64,000 nucleotides of DNA from Pseudomonas izuensis (GCF_009861505.1 NZ_WTFT01000032.1:1-64000); one strand, 5' to 3'. Shown: positions 33,987-43,637, counted from the stretch's first letter. Notes: generated by a model not told the origin, from the sequence alone. Made by a program: numbers and translations.

Positions 33987-34574
33987 TTAACGGTTTTCCA
34001 GGCTCGCTGCACGAGCGTAAGGCAGAGCGCTCTCAGTACCTTTCAGTGCAGCCTGTTGAGCATGTTGGCGCAAGTAGCCTGGCAAACGTTGATCCTGCGA
34101 GCCTGGCTGACCCTGCAGTACGCCGTTGACCATAGGGCCAGTGGCTTCCGAACTCTCATTGTAGCCTGCCAGTACAGCCGGGCCCTTTATTTGAGGGGCG
34201 GCCAGATTCTGTTGGCTGGATTGCTGTGCCAGTTCGACGCCAGCGATCTCGTCCTGGTTGTACAGACGAACACCTGCCAGTACGGCAAGCGTGACCGAAG
34301 CAGCTACGGCCAGACGACCCAGGCTGCGCCATGGACCACGGGTGGCTTTTGCCGGCACGGTTTCGTCAGCCAGAGCTGCAGAAACAGCCGCTGCGATATC
34401 CAGACGTGGCAGCAGCAGATCCTTGTGCATCGCTGCCCGAGCGATCTGATAACGAGCCCAGGTTTCACGGGTTTCAACATCGTCGCAGGCACTGAGTACC
34501 CGACGCAGTTCCAATTCGTCCGCTTCGTTATCCATCACTGCGGACAGCGATTCCTGCAGGGCTTCACGACTCAT
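33987..34574 (-). CDS. mucA: Anti-sigma factor MucA
   Basis: A 195-residue inner-membrane anti-sigma factor for AlgU. The N-terminal cytoplasmic part (REALQESLSAVMDNEADELELRRVL) binds the sigma factor; one membrane helix lies near residues 85-103 (RLAVAASVTLAVLAGV); the rest is periplasmic. The frame is open to 34709 but overlaps algU, and ATG 34574 starts the family's MSREALQ. No frameshift or stop typical of mucoid mucA alleles is seen. Confidence 0.95.
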   Translation of the reverse strand: MSREALQESLSAVMDNEADELELRRVLSACDDVETRETWARYQIARAAMHKDLLLPRLDIAAAVSAALADETVPAKATRGPWRSLGRLAVAASVTLAVLAGVRLYNQDEIAGVELAQQSSQQNLAAPQIKGPAVLAGYNESSEATGPMVNGVLQGQPGSQDQRLPGYLRQHAQQAALKGTESALPYARAASLENR

Positions 34575-34605
34575 GGCGTTCCTCTCTTGGCTGTCGCCGC
34601 TGTCA

Positions 34606-35187
34606 CTAGTTTTCCTGCAACAACGGCTGCAGGGCTTTATCGATGGCCTCCCGGGCGCGGAAGATCCGGGAGCGCACGGTGCCCACCGGACATTGCATGA
34701 CACTCGCAATGTCCTCGTAACTCAGACCATCGAATTCACGTAAAGTTAAAGCCGTACGCAAATCTTCCGGCAGTTGCTGAATGGTTCGATGGACGGTGCC
34801 TTCGATCTCATCCCGCAGCAAAGCCCGTTCTGGCGACTCGAGATCCTTGAGGCCATGATCGCCATCGTAGAACTCTGCATCCTCGGAACTGACATCGCTA
34901 TCCGGCGGCCGACGGCCGCGTGAAACCAGATAGTTTTTCGCCGTGTTGATGGCGATGCGGTAAAGCCACGTATAAAACGCGCTGTCTCCGCGAAAATTTC
35001 CAAGCGCCCGGTACGCCTTGATAAAGGCTTCCTGCGCCACATCCTGGGCTTCATGGGTGTCGTGCACGAAACGCACGATCAACCCGAGAATTTTGTGCTG
35101 GTATTTCAGCACTAGCAGATCGAAAGCACGCTTGTCGCCGCGCTGAACGCGTTCGACCAGTTGCTGATCCTCTTCCTGGGTTAGCAT
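34606..35187 (-). CDS. algU: Envelope-stress sigma factor AlgU (AlgT/RpoE)
   Basis: A 193-residue ECF sigma factor (sigma-22). Region 2 lies near residues 20-90 (VLKYQHKILGLIVRFV...DVAQEAFIKAYR) and region 4 near 130-185 (LPEDLRTALTLREFDGLSYEDIA). It controls alginate, envelope stress and its own operon. The frame runs to 35244; ATG 35187 gives the family MLTQEEDQQLVERVQRG. Two GAACTT-type promoters are seen upstream. It is transcribed away from nadB. Confidence 0.97.
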   Translation of the reverse strand: MLTQEEDQQLVERVQRGDKRAFDLLVLKYQHKILGLIVRFVHDTHEAQDVAQEAFIKAYRALGNFRGDSAFYTWLYRIAINTAKNYLVSRGRRPPDSDVSSEDAEFYDGDHGLKDLESPERALLRDEIEGTVHRTIQQLPEDLRTALTLREFDGLSYEDIASVMQCPVGTVRSRIFRAREAIDKALQPLLQEN

Positions 35188-35246
35188 GAACACTCCTCGA
35201 TAAGCTCGGAGGAGGCTTGCATAACTAAACGACCGGACTTGCAAAC

Positions 35247-35273
35247 ATAGACTCGGGCTTTTCGCAAAAGTTC
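35247..35273 (-). promoter_or_regulatory. AlgU-type promoter P1 of algU
   Basis: On the minus strand GAACTT (35273-35268), 16 bases, then TCTAT (35251-35247), matching the ECF sigma-22 consensus GAACTT-N16/17-TCTGA. It implies autoregulation of the operon, as in P. aeruginosa. Confidence 0.78.
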
Positions 35274-35439
35274 TCCCCCTCCAGGCAAGTTTCCTGCGGG
35301 CTCTGATTCGGCACGCACGAAAAGCGCAGCACGAGATGCCCCGGCTGCGCGAATAATCTTGTCATCGGATTCACGACCAGGATCCAACTGCTGATCCTGC
35401 ACTGAAACCGACACTGTCCCTTTAATCAGGCAACCGTCT

Positions 35440-35467
35440 ATTGATCTTGGGCCTTTGGCAAAAGTTC
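35440..35467 (-). promoter_or_regulatory. Second AlgU-type promoter-like site upstream of algU
   Basis: GAACTT (35467-35462), 17 bases, TCAAT (35444-35440) on the minus strand. Weaker -10 than P1; both sites also begin GAACTTTTGC, as if duplicated. Confidence 0.55.
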
Positions 35468-35744
35468 CAAATATTTATAGCTGCGCGACACCGACATTGT
35501 GCAACCGTGAAGGGAAAAATATCGTTAAATCCACGATACAGTCCTCTTGTCGCCGATTCGGCCAAAAAACCATCCGACGAAGCGTCAGGTGTTTTCCGTC
35601 ACAGTAGTTTCACAATGCCATATGGGCTCGGCTATTGTGCCGCTCCCCCCCTCTATATACTAGTGGGCTGTGCGGTAGCCTGACCTTGCATGTCCAGATG
35701 TCCAGCGCCACCCCGACCCGGGTCGCTTTGAGCGGAATCCTGAA

Positions 35745-37361
35745 ATGAGCCAACAGTTTCAACACGATGTTCTGGTAATTGGCAGCGGTGCTGCCGGCTT
35801 GAGCCTTGCGCTGACCTTGCCCGGTCATTTGCGCATCGCTGTACTGAGCAAAGGCGACCTCGCCAACGGCTCGACCTTCTGGGCCCAGGGCGGCGTCGCT
35901 GCCGTACTGGATGATTCCGACACTGTCGAATCCCACGTCGACGACACCCTCAATGCCGGCGGCGGCCTGTGCCACGAAGACGCCGTGCGCTTTACCGTCG
36001 AGCACAGCAAAGAAGCCATTCAGTGGCTGATCGACCAGGGCGTCCCCTTTACCCGTGATGAGCACTCCAGTACAGAAGACGGCGGGTTCGAATTTCACCT
36101 GACCCGAGAAGGCGGCCACAGTCATCGACGCATCATTCATGCTGCCGATGCCACCGGGGCGGCAATTTTCAAAACGCTGCTGACCCAGGCCAGCCAACGG
36201 CCGAACATCGAGCTGCTGGAACAACGGGTGGCTATCGACCTGATCACGGAAAAACGCCTCGGCCTTAAAGGTGATCGCTGCCTGGGAGCCTATGTACTCA
36301 ATCGCGGCACCGGTGAAGTCGAAACCTACGGCGCCCGTTTCGTGATCCTGGCCTCCGGCGGCGCAGCCAAGGTCTACCTCTACACCAGCAACCCCGATGG
36401 CGCCTGCGGTGACGGTATCGCCATGGCCTGGCGTTCGGGGTGCCGGGTGGCGAACCTGGAATTCAACCAGTTTCACCCCACCTGCCTGTATCACCCACAA
36501 GCCAAGAGTTTCCTGATCACCGAGGCCCTGCGCGGCGAAGGTGCGCACCTGAAACTGCCTAATGGCGAACGCTTCATGCAACGCTTCGATCCACGGGCCG
36601 AACTGGCCCCGCGGGACATCGTCGCCCGGGCGATCGACCATGAAATGAAGCGTCTGGGCATCGATTGCGTCTATCTGGACATCAGCCACAAGTCCGAAGA
36701 GTTCATCAAGACGCACTTCCCGACGATGTACGAACGCTGTCTCGAGTTTTCCATCGACATCACCAAGCAACCGATTCCGGTGGTGCCGGCGGCGCACTAC
36801 ACCTGCGGCGGCGTCATGGTCGACCAGCAAGGTCGCACGGATGTGCCTGGGTTGTACGCCATTGGCGAGACCAGTTTCACCGGTCTGCATGGTGCCAATC
36901 GCATGGCCAGCAACTCGTTGCTGGAGTGTTTTGTCTACGCCCGCTCAGCAGCGGCGGACATCATGGAGCAGCTCCCGCTGGTTTCGGCGCCAGTCGCCCT
37001 GCCCGCCTGGGACGCGAGCCAGGTGACCGACTCCGATGAAGACGTGATCATTGCGCACAACTGGGATGAACTGCGGCGTTTCATGTGGGACTACGTCGGT
37101 ATTGTACGTACCAACAAGCGCCTGCAACGTGCCCAGCATCGAGTGCGCCTGTTGCTCGACGAAATCGACGAGTTCTACAGTAACTACAAGGTCAGCCGGG
37201 ATTTGATCGAATTGCGTAACCTGGCTCAGGTGGCCGAGTTGATGATCCTGTCAGCCATGGAGCGCAAGGAGAGTCGCGGCCTGCATTACACGCTCGACTA
37301 TCCGGACATGTTGCCGGTCGCCCTGGACACTATTCTGGTGCCGCCCACCTACGCCGACTGA
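35745..37361 (+). CDS. nadB: L-aspartate oxidase
   Basis: A 538-residue FAD enzyme that oxidises aspartate to iminoaspartate for NAD synthesis. GSGAAG at 13-18 binds FAD, and HPTCLY, RGEGAHL and the HxxxCGG segment (AAHYTCGGVMVD) match the family. Length is normal. Divergent from algU, convergent with ygfX, whose end overlaps by 32 bp. Confidence 0.96.
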   Translation: MSQQFQHDVLVIGSGAAGLSLALTLPGHLRIAVLSKGDLANGSTFWAQGGVAAVLDDSDTVESHVDDTLNAGGGLCHEDAVRFTVEHSKEAIQWLIDQGVPFTRDEHSSTEDGGFEFHLTREGGHSHRRIIHAADATGAAIFKTLLTQASQRPNIELLEQRVAIDLITEKRLGLKGDRCLGAYVLNRGTGEVETYGARFVILASGGAAKVYLYTSNPDGACGDGIAMAWRSGCRVANLEFNQFHPTCLYHPQAKSFLITEALRGEGAHLKLPNGERFMQRFDPRAELAPRDIVARAIDHEMKRLGIDCVYLDISHKSEEFIKTHFPTMYERCLEFSIDITKQPIPVVPAAHYTCGGVMVDQQGRTDVPGLYAIGETSFTGLHGANRMASNSLLECFVYARSAAADIMEQLPLVSAPVALPAWDASQVTDSDEDVIIAHNWDELRRFMWDYVGIVRTNKRLQRAQHRVRLLLDEIDEFYSNYKVSRDLIELRNLAQVAELMILSAMERKESRGLHYTLDYPDMLPVALDTILVPPTYAD

Positions 37362-37782
37362 ACTTGAGCCGGACCCGCAGGCGTCGGTGCGAATCCGCCG
37401 TCTGCGAATCCCGGGGCACACAAATGGCCCTGACTCGCCGCTCACCGCGCAAACGAAAACGCAACACGACGATCAATGGCAGCGCCAGGCTGTCGGGCCG
37501 CAGTTGCACCGCTTGCCATCCCGCAGCCTGATTCCATAACTGCCAGCCCTCGGCATTGCGACGCAAGCCGCGGAAAGCCTGTGGGTGACTCAGCAGAATC
37601 TGACGCGGCAACGCCCAAACGCCATGCAATAGACAGCACAAGGCGCCGAAAAGGCCGGCCCAAAGCGGAATGGAGAGAAGGAATGACGAACCCAGTACAG
37701 ACAGCTGGGCCAGAAGATAGGCCGCCAGCAACTGCCGTGAGGCATGCCAGCGGCATTCGAACGCATTACTTGGGCTGGACAC
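37330..37782 (-). CDS. ygfX: YgfX (CptA) family membrane protein
   Basis: A 150-residue protein with two hydrophobic segments at residues about 17-60 and a basic C-terminus, the shape of YgfX. It partners SdhE (YgfY) in gammaproteobacteria; a toxin-antitoxin role has been proposed and disputed. The start overlaps sdhE by 17 bp, and its stop overlaps convergent nadB by 32 bp. Confidence 0.83.
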   Translation of the reverse strand: MSSPSNAFECRWHASRQLLAAYLLAQLSVLGSSFLLSIPLWAGLFGALCCLLHGVWALPRQILLSHPQAFRGLRRNAEGWQLWNQAAGWQAVQLRPDSLALPLIVVLRFRLRGERRVRAICVPRDSQTADSHRRLRVRLKFSRRRWAAPE

Positions 37783-38020
37783 GATCCAGGATCATGCGAA
37801 CCATGCGCTGTAGCTCCGGATCGTCCGATTCGGCGCGTTCCATGAACCAGCCGAACATGTCCTGATCCTCGCATTCGAGCAACCTGACGTAGCAGGCGCG
37901 ATCAACGTCGTTGAGGTGCGGATAGACCTCTTTCACAAACGGCACCAGCAACACGTCAAGCTCAAGCATGCCGCGGCGGCTGTGCCAGTAGAGGCGATTC
38001 AGTTCAACATCTTCGACCAT
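37766..38020 (-). CDS. sdhE: FAD assembly factor SdhE (YgfY)
   Basis: An 84-residue protein that helps insert FAD into SdhA. The conserved RGM motif is at residues 15-18 (SRRGMLELD), with EVYPHLND and ECEDQDMFGW typical of the family. GAGGAGC before ATG. Confidence 0.93.
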   Translation of the reverse strand: MVEDVELNRLYWHSRRGMLELDVLLVPFVKEVYPHLNDVDRACYVRLLECEDQDMFGWFMERAESDDPELQRMVRMILDRVQPK

Positions 38021-38169
38021 GGAGCGCTCCTCAAATAGGCCGCAAGTATACAGCGCCGCGCCTTATCGAACAGTCGGCTTTGGTCGGTCACCGACGATCC
38101 TTTGTGAACTACCCATTTCAGAGGCGCCCCCTTATTATGTCCGCCAGACTCTTTACCTTGCGATGACCC

Positions 38170-39111
38170 ATGGCCGATTCCGCTTTTTTCTGCACGCTGT
38201 CTCATGAAGGTGTTCTGGCGGTCCGCGGTGCGGACGCCGGCAAGTTCCTGCAAGGCCAATTGACCTGCAACCTCAATTACCTGAGCGACACCCAGGCCAG
38301 CCTGGGCGCGCGCTGCACGCAGAAAGGCCGGATGCAATCGAGTTTCCGCATCCTGCTCGAAGGTGACGGCGTGCTCCTGGCCATGGCCCGCGAGCTGTTG
38401 GAACCGCAACTGGCGGATCTGAAAAAGTACGCGGTGTTCTCCAAGTCCAAGCTGACCGATGAAAGCGCTGCCTGGGTCCGCTTCGGCGTCGACCATGGCG
38501 ATGCTGCACTCAAAAGCCTTGGCCTTGAGCTGCCGGTAGAAACCGACAGTGTCGTGCGCCATGACGGTTTGATCGCTGTTCGTGTTTCTGCTGAACGCGC
38601 CGAACTGTGGGTTGCCGCCGATCAAGCCGATGTCATCAAGGGCAAGCTGTCCGCCCTGCTGGCCGAAGGCGACCTGAACCAATGGCTGCTGGGTCAGGTC
38701 CGGGCCGGGATCGGCCAGGTGATGCCGGGCACCCGCGAACTGTTCATTCCGCAGATGCTCAATCTGCAAGCCGTTGGTGGCGTGAGTTTTAAAAAAGGCT
38801 GCTACACCGGCCAGGAAATCGTCGCGCGAATGCAGTACCTGGGCAAACTCAAGCGCCGCCTGTATCGCGTGCAACTGGAGGCCGGCGATTTGCCTGAGCC
38901 CGGCACCCCGCTGTTTTCCCCCAGTCACACCAGCTCGATCGGTGAAGTGGTGCTGGCTGCCCACGCCGGGCAGAACATTGAACTGCTGGCGGTATTGCAA
39001 GCCGAAGCAGCGGAGGCTGGCGATATCCACGTCGGCGCGCTCGAAGGCCCGGCCCTGAGCATGCTCGACCTGCCTTACCCACTGGACCGCGACCGCGAGA
39101 TCCAGCGTTGA
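38170..39111 (+). CDS. ygfZ: Folate-binding protein YgfZ (tRNA-modifying/Fe-S maturation factor)
   Basis: A 313-residue GcvT-like protein needed for some Fe-S enzymes. The family signature KGCYTGQEIVARM (Cys at the KGCYxGQE motif) is present near residue 205-217. It is divergent from sdhE, the usual arrangement in pseudomonads. Confidence 0.93.
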   Translation: MADSAFFCTLSHEGVLAVRGADAGKFLQGQLTCNLNYLSDTQASLGARCTQKGRMQSSFRILLEGDGVLLAMARELLEPQLADLKKYAVFSKSKLTDESAAWVRFGVDHGDAALKSLGLELPVETDSVVRHDGLIAVRVSAERAELWVAADQADVIKGKLSALLAEGDLNQWLLGQVRAGIGQVMPGTRELFIPQMLNLQAVGGVSFKKGCYTGQEIVARMQYLGKLKRRLYRVQLEAGDLPEPGTPLFSPSHTSSIGEVVLAAHAGQNIELLAVLQAEAAEAGDIHVGALEGPALSMLDLPYPLDRDREIQR

Positions 39112-39147
39112 CCGCAGTACTTTTTTTGCAACACCTAGAGAAACGAA

Positions 39148-39969
39148 ATGAGTGAGCTGGCGGAAAAGGTCCAGAAGGATTTGGTTGAGGCCATCGATAA
39201 CGATGACCTGGTTCTGCCAACGTTACCGGAGGTGGCCCTGCAGATTCGCAAGGCCGCTGAAGATCCGGAAATCAGTATCAGCACCCTGAGCAAAGTGATC
39301 GGCCGCGACGCCGCGCTGTCGGCGCGCCTGATCAAAGTGGTCAACAGCCCGTTGCTGCGCGCCACCCAGGAAGTCACCGACTTGCACACGGCGATCACAC
39401 GCCTGGGCATCAACTACAGCAGCAACCTGGCCATCGGCCTGGTCATGGAACAGATTTTCCATGCCCGCTCCGATGTAGTGGAACAGAAGATGCGCGAAGT
39501 CTGGCGCAAGAGCCTGGAAATCGCCGGCGTCAGTTATGCGTTGTGCCGCAGCTACACCCAGCTCAAGCCCGATCAGGCTGCCCTGGGTGGGTTGGTGCAT
39601 CAGATTGGCGTGCTGCCGATCCTGACCTACGCCGAAGATCACTATGAGCTGCTGTCCGACCCGGTCAGCCTCAACCATGTGATCGACCATATTCACCCAT
39701 TACTCGGCGACAAGCTGCTCAGGGTCTGGGAGTTTCCGGACATGCTGGTGCAAGTGCCCCGGCTGTACCTGAACTTCAAGCGACAGTCCGAACAGATCGA
39801 TTATGTCGACTTGGTGCAAGTGGCCAGCCTGTATTGCCACAAGGACACCGACCACCCGTTCTCGCGCATCGACCCTTACAGCGTGCCGGCCTTCGTCAAG
39901 CTCGGGATCGATCCCGATAACAAGGCGATGTGCGCCGATCTGGAAGAAACGCGGTCGATGTTTTATTAA
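39148..39969 (+). CDS. HDOD domain protein
   Basis: A 273-residue protein with an HDOD (HD-related output) domain from about residue 20 to 215 (LPTLPEVALQIRKAAEDPEISISTLSKVIGRDAALSARLIKVVNSPL). HDOD proteins act in signalling and stress or motility control; no catalytic HD pair is evident. Next to ygfZ on the same strand. Confidence 0.87.
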   Translation: MSELAEKVQKDLVEAIDNDDLVLPTLPEVALQIRKAAEDPEISISTLSKVIGRDAALSARLIKVVNSPLLRATQEVTDLHTAITRLGINYSSNLAIGLVMEQIFHARSDVVEQKMREVWRKSLEIAGVSYALCRSYTQLKPDQAALGGLVHQIGVLPILTYAEDHYELLSDPVSLNHVIDHIHPLLGDKLLRVWEFPDMLVQVPRLYLNFKRQSEQIDYVDLVQVASLYCHKDTDHPFSRIDPYSVPAFVKLGIDPDNKAMCADLEETRSMFY

Positions 39970-39972
39970 AAG

Positions 39973-40037
39973 CTTCGCGGGCAAGCCCGCTCCTACAGGT
40001 CAGTGATCAACCTGTGGGAGCGGGCTTGCCCGCGAAG
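39973..40037. repeat. REP pair after the HDOD gene
   Basis: CTTCGCGGGCAAGCCCGCTC and its complement flank a 13-base spacer. GGGCAAGCCC type. Confidence 0.92.
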
Positions 40038-40054
40038 AGGACCGTCCTGACAAC

Positions 40055-41443
40055 TCACTCCCCGGCAATAAAACTCACCCGCACCTTCAACCCCGCCTGC
40101 TCGCCATCGTGCAGGCTGATCTGGGCCAGGTGCGCGCGGCAAATCTCGCCGACAATCGCCAATCCCAGGCCTGATCCGGCCACGTGCTGGTTGCGACGGT
40201 AAAAGCGCTCGAATACCCGATCACGCTCATCCAGGGGAATGCCCGGCCCATCGTCCTCGACCTCCAGCACTGCCGGCGCCGAGACCCGCAGGATGACGTT
40301 ACCGCCCGGTGGCGTATGGGCCAGCGCGTTATCCACCAGATTGCTCAACAGCTCGTTCAACAAAGTCGGCTCGCCCCGCATCCATATCGGCTCGTCCGCT
40401 TCCAGCGCCAGTGCCACGCCGCGCTTATGGGCCAGCGGCGCCATGGCCATGCCCAGTTCACGCGCCAGTTGGCTCAAATCCAGCAACTGCGCGCCGCCCT
40501 CGGCAATCGCCCGGGCGCCATTTTCGACGCGTGCAAGGGAAAGCAACTGATTGGCCAGGTGAGTCAATCGATCGGTGCTCTGGGCGGCGGTTTCCAGAGT
40601 ACTGCGCCAGGTTTCGGCTTCGTTCGCCCGCAAACCCAGTTCAAGTCGTGCCTTGAGGGCTGCCAGAGGTGTACGCAACTCGTGGGCCGCATCAGCGATG
40701 AACTGCGCCTGACGCTCGAATTGCTCGCGCAAGCGTTCGGTAAAGTGATTCAGCGCCCGCACCAGTGGCCATAGCTCGTGCTGCACTTCCACCAACGGCA
40801 ATGGCCGCAAATCATCCGGCTGCCGCTCTTCCACCGCCGTGCGCAAGCGCTCCAGCGGGCGTAGCGCTGCGCTGACAGCAAACCACACCAACAACAGCGC
40901 CCCCACCGCCAGCATGCCCAGGCGCAGCAAGGTATCCGCCGCCAGGCTGCGCGCCATACTGACCCGCGCCTCATCGGTTTCTGCGACACGAATTTCCGCC
41001 ATGCCGTTCATGTTCGGTTCGCTGACAGGCTTGAGCAGACTGACCACCCGCACGTTCTGACCTCGATAGGTGGCGTTGTAAAAACGCGCCAGCGCCGGGT
41101 AGTCATCGGTGCGTGGTGTGCCGGGAGGTGGTGCGGGGAGGTTTTCGTAACCGGAAATCAGGTTCTGGTGAATGTCGTTGACCAGGTAAAAAATCCGCCC
41201 GGCGCTGTCGTAGGCGAAGGTATCCAGCGCCACGTAAGGCACGTCGGCACTGAGCGTCCCGTCACGCTGGGAGACGCCCGCCGCAATGGTCCGCGCCGAG
41301 GCCAGCAAGGTGCGGTCATAAGCGGTGTCGGCGGCTTCACGGCCGTTCCAGTAGGCGCTCAAGCCACTGGCCAGCATCAGCACCACCAGCAGCAGTGCCA
41401 GGTTCCACAACAACCGCCAGCGCAGGCTGCTGGGCTTATGCAT
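40055..41443 (-). CDS. tctE: Sensor histidine kinase TctE
   Basis: A 462-residue membrane kinase. Helix at 12-29, periplasmic sensor domain to about 165, second helix at about 173-190, HAMP to 240, HisKA with His in AAHELRTPLAAL (about 250), and the HATPase N/G boxes (NLVDNALAHT, DDGPGIP, GSGLGLAI). It senses tricarboxylates such as citrate and phosphorylates TctD. Stop REP at 39973-40037. It overlaps TctD by 8 bp. Confidence 0.92.
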   Translation of the reverse strand: MHKPSSLRWRLLWNLALLLVVLMLASGLSAYWNGREAADTAYDRTLLASARTIAAGVSQRDGTLSADVPYVALDTFAYDSAGRIFYLVNDIHQNLISGYENLPAPPPGTPRTDDYPALARFYNATYRGQNVRVVSLLKPVSEPNMNGMAEIRVAETDEARVSMARSLAADTLLRLGMLAVGALLLVWFAVSAALRPLERLRTAVEERQPDDLRPLPLVEVQHELWPLVRALNHFTERLREQFERQAQFIADAAHELRTPLAALKARLELGLRANEAETWRSTLETAAQSTDRLTHLANQLLSLARVENGARAIAEGGAQLLDLSQLARELGMAMAPLAHKRGVALALEADEPIWMRGEPTLLNELLSNLVDNALAHTPPGGNVILRVSAPAVLEVEDDGPGIPLDERDRVFERFYRRNQHVAGSGLGLAIVGEICRAHLAQISLHDGEQAGLKVRVSFIAGE

Positions 41444-42107
41444 CGCGGCTTTCCAGCAAATAGCCGAGGCCGCGGAAGGTCACGATAGCCACGGGTTGAC
41501 CGTCGAGCTTCTTGCGCAAGCGGTGCACGTAGATTTCGATGGCGTCGGGGCTCGCCTCTTCGTCGAGACCGAAGACCTGGGAGGCCAGTTGTTCCTTGCT
41601 CATCACGCGGCCGGGACGGGCGATCAGGGCCTCGAGCACGGCTTGTTCGCGGGAGGTCAGGGTCAGCAATTCTTCGCCGAGGGTGAAACGCCGGGTTTCC
41701 AGATCATAGGCCAGCACACCGCAACGCTGAATGCGCTCACCGCCCAGCACACTGCGGCGCAACAAGGCTTTGACCCGGGCTTCGAGTTCGGTGAGTTCGA
41801 AAGGCTTGGCCAGATAATCGTCCGCGCCGAGGTTCAGGCCGTGGACCCGATCCTTGACATCGCTGCGCGCGGTCAGCATCAACACCGGCAAGTTCTTGCC
41901 CCTTGCCCGCAGACGCGCGAGAACTTCGAAGCCATCCATGCGCGGCAGGCCGACATCGAGGATCGCCATGGCGTATTCCTCGCTGCCCAACGCCAGGTCG
42001 GCCGCCACACCGTCGTGCAGCACATCCACCGTCAGCCCGGTGCTCTTTAACGCCTGGGCGACGCTCTCGGCGAGCTGCAGGTGGTCTTCGACGAGCAGGA
42101 CACGCAT
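41436..42107 (-). CDS. tctD: Response regulator TctD (OmpR family)
   Basis: A 223-residue OmpR-type regulator. Asp51 in AILDVGLPRMDG is the phosphoryl acceptor; the C-terminal winged helix spans about 130-220 (TREQAVLEALIARPGRVMSKEQL). It is divergent from opdH and should activate the porin and transporter genes in response to tricarboxylates. Confidence 0.93.
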   Translation of the reverse strand: MRVLLVEDHLQLAESVAQALKSTGLTVDVLHDGVAADLALGSEEYAMAILDVGLPRMDGFEVLARLRARGKNLPVLMLTARSDVKDRVHGLNLGADDYLAKPFELTELEARVKALLRRSVLGGERIQRCGVLAYDLETRRFTLGEELLTLTSREQAVLEALIARPGRVMSKEQLASQVFGLDEEASPDAIEIYVHRLRKKLDGQPVAIVTFRGLGYLLESRDA

Positions 42108-42314
42108 GGATCTTTACCTCATTCAGGGATGGTCGACGCCATTCTTTGGCGCGGAGTTTACAGCCGCAACCGCCGCTGTGAAGCCCGAAGACCGTGAAAA
42201 CCAGCTGAAAGCCTAGCGAAAGGTTAGCCCGTTAAAGTCCTGGCACGGACAGTTACGACTGCCGTCGCTGCCGCCACACAGCGATACGAAAAACGCCTCG
42301 AAGCGTTTTCGACA

Positions 42315-42330
42315 AATAAGAACAATAAAC
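42315..42330 (+). promoter_or_regulatory. Hfq/Crc-type AAN-repeat before opdH
   Basis: AATAAGAACAATAAAC is five consecutive AAN triplets placed directly ahead of the GGAG ribosome site. Such motifs are bound by Hfq with Crc to block translation when better carbon sources exist. Inferred. Confidence 0.6.
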
Positions 42331-42344
42331 GGAGTAAGTCATCC

Positions 42345-43637
42345 ATGCAGTCCCTGCAGACCCAGGCTATCGCGCCTACCCGCCTCTCCCGTTTCAGCCA
42401 CACTGCGCTTGCCAGCGCTGCCGCCCTTGCCGGTTTCTCACCGTTGAGCCAAGCCGCATTCTTCGAAGACAGCTCAGCCACTTTCGAAACCCGCAACATG
42501 TACTTCAACCGCGATTTTCGCGACGGTACCAGTGCCCAGCAATCCAAGCGTGACGAGTGGGCCCAGGGGTTCATGCTCAATCTGAAATCAGGCTACACCG
42601 ACGGCACCGTGGGGTTCGGTGTCGATGCACTGGGCATGATGGGGGTCAAGCTCGACTCAAGCCCGGACCGCACCGGTACCGGGCTGCTGCCAACCCATAG
42701 CGACGGGCGCGCGGCTGACGAATATTCCAAGCTCGGCCTGACCGGCAAAGTGAAAATCTCCGCCACCGAGCTGAAAATCGGCAGCCTGATCCCGGAACTG
42801 CCGATCCTCAAGCCCAACGATGGCCGCATCCTGCCGCAGACCTTTGAAGGTGGCATGCTGACCTCCAAGGAAATCAAAAACCTGACCTTCACCGGCGGGC
42901 GCCTGGACAAGGCCAAGGATCGCGACAGCACCGACTTCGAGGACGTTGCCCTCAACAACAAGAACAGCCGCTTCGCCGGAACGGTAGCCGGCGAGCACTT
43001 CGACTTCGGCGGCGTGGACTACAAGTTCACCGACAAGATCACCGGCAGCTACCACTTCGCGCAACTCGATGAAGTCTACAACCAGCACTTTCTCGGGCTG
43101 GTTGCCTCGCAGCCGTTCGGCCCCGGCACCTTTGCCAGCGACCTGCGGTTTGCCATCAGTGATGACCAGGGCGAAGCCCGTGGCGGCAAGATCGACAACA
43201 AGTCCCTCAACGGTCTGGTGAGTTACGCCTTGAGTGGACACAAGTTCAGTGCAGGCTACCAGCACATGTCCGGCGACAGCGCGTTCCCCTATGTGGATGG
43301 CAGCGACCCGTACCTGGTGAACTTCGTGCAGATCAACGACTTTGCCGGTGCCGAGGAGCGTTCCTGGCAAGCACGTTATGACTTCGACTTCGTCACCCTT
43401 GGTGTCCCTGGTCTGAGCTTCATGAGCCGTTACGTGAGCGGTGACAACATCAAGCTCAAGAACGGTGACGAAGGCAAGGAATGGGAACGCAACAGCGAGA
43501 TCAAATATGTAGTACAAAGCGGCGCCCTCAAAGACGTCGCCGTGCGCCTGCGAAATGCCACCTACCGCTCCAACTACTCCGCTCGCGATGCCGATGAAGT
43601 GCGTCTGCTGGTGAGCTATAGCGTTGCCCTTTGGTAA
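42345..43637 (+). CDS. opdH: OprD-family porin OpdH (tricarboxylate channel)
   Basis: A 430-residue outer-membrane porin. Signal peptide ends near residue 38 (SPLSQAAFF), followed by a beta-barrel with the OprD start (SATFETRNMYFNRDFRDG) and the final aromatic (SYSVALW). P. aeruginosa OpdH passes citrate-type acids; the tct genes next to it support the same use. GGAG lies before ATG. Confidence 0.92.
   Translation: MQSLQTQAIAPTRLSRFSHTALASAAALAGFSPLSQAAFFEDSSATFETRNMYFNRDFRDGTSAQQSKRDEWAQGFMLNLKSGYTDGTVGFGVDALGMMGVKLDSSPDRTGTGLLPTHSDGRAADEYSKLGLTGKVKISATELKIGSLIPELPILKPNDGRILPQTFEGGMLTSKEIKNLTFTGGRLDKAKDRDSTDFEDVALNNKNSRFAGTVAGEHFDFGGVDYKFTDKITGSYHFAQLDEVYNQHFLGLVASQPFGPGTFASDLRFAISDDQGEARGGKIDNKSLNGLVSYALSGHKFSAGYQHMSGDSAFPYVDGSDPYLVNFVQINDFAGAEERSWQARYDFDFVTLGVPGLSFMSRYVSGDNIKLKNGDEGKEWERNSEIKYVVQSGALKDVAVRLRNATYRSNYSARDADEVRLLVSYSVALW

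Larger units (their letters stand above)
35188..35744. other. Divergent regulatory region algU / nadB
   Basis: A 557-base region between algU and nadB. It contains two AlgU-dependent promoter-like sites for algU (35247-35273 and 35440-35467). No credible gene. Confidence 0.75.

Noticed and set aside
33987..34574. Possible mucoid-type mucA mutation
   Set aside because: The frame is intact with normal length; no deletion or stop seen.
35610..36890. Long minus-strand frame (426 aa)
   Set aside because: Shadow of nadB, which has a clear FAD motif and full family match.
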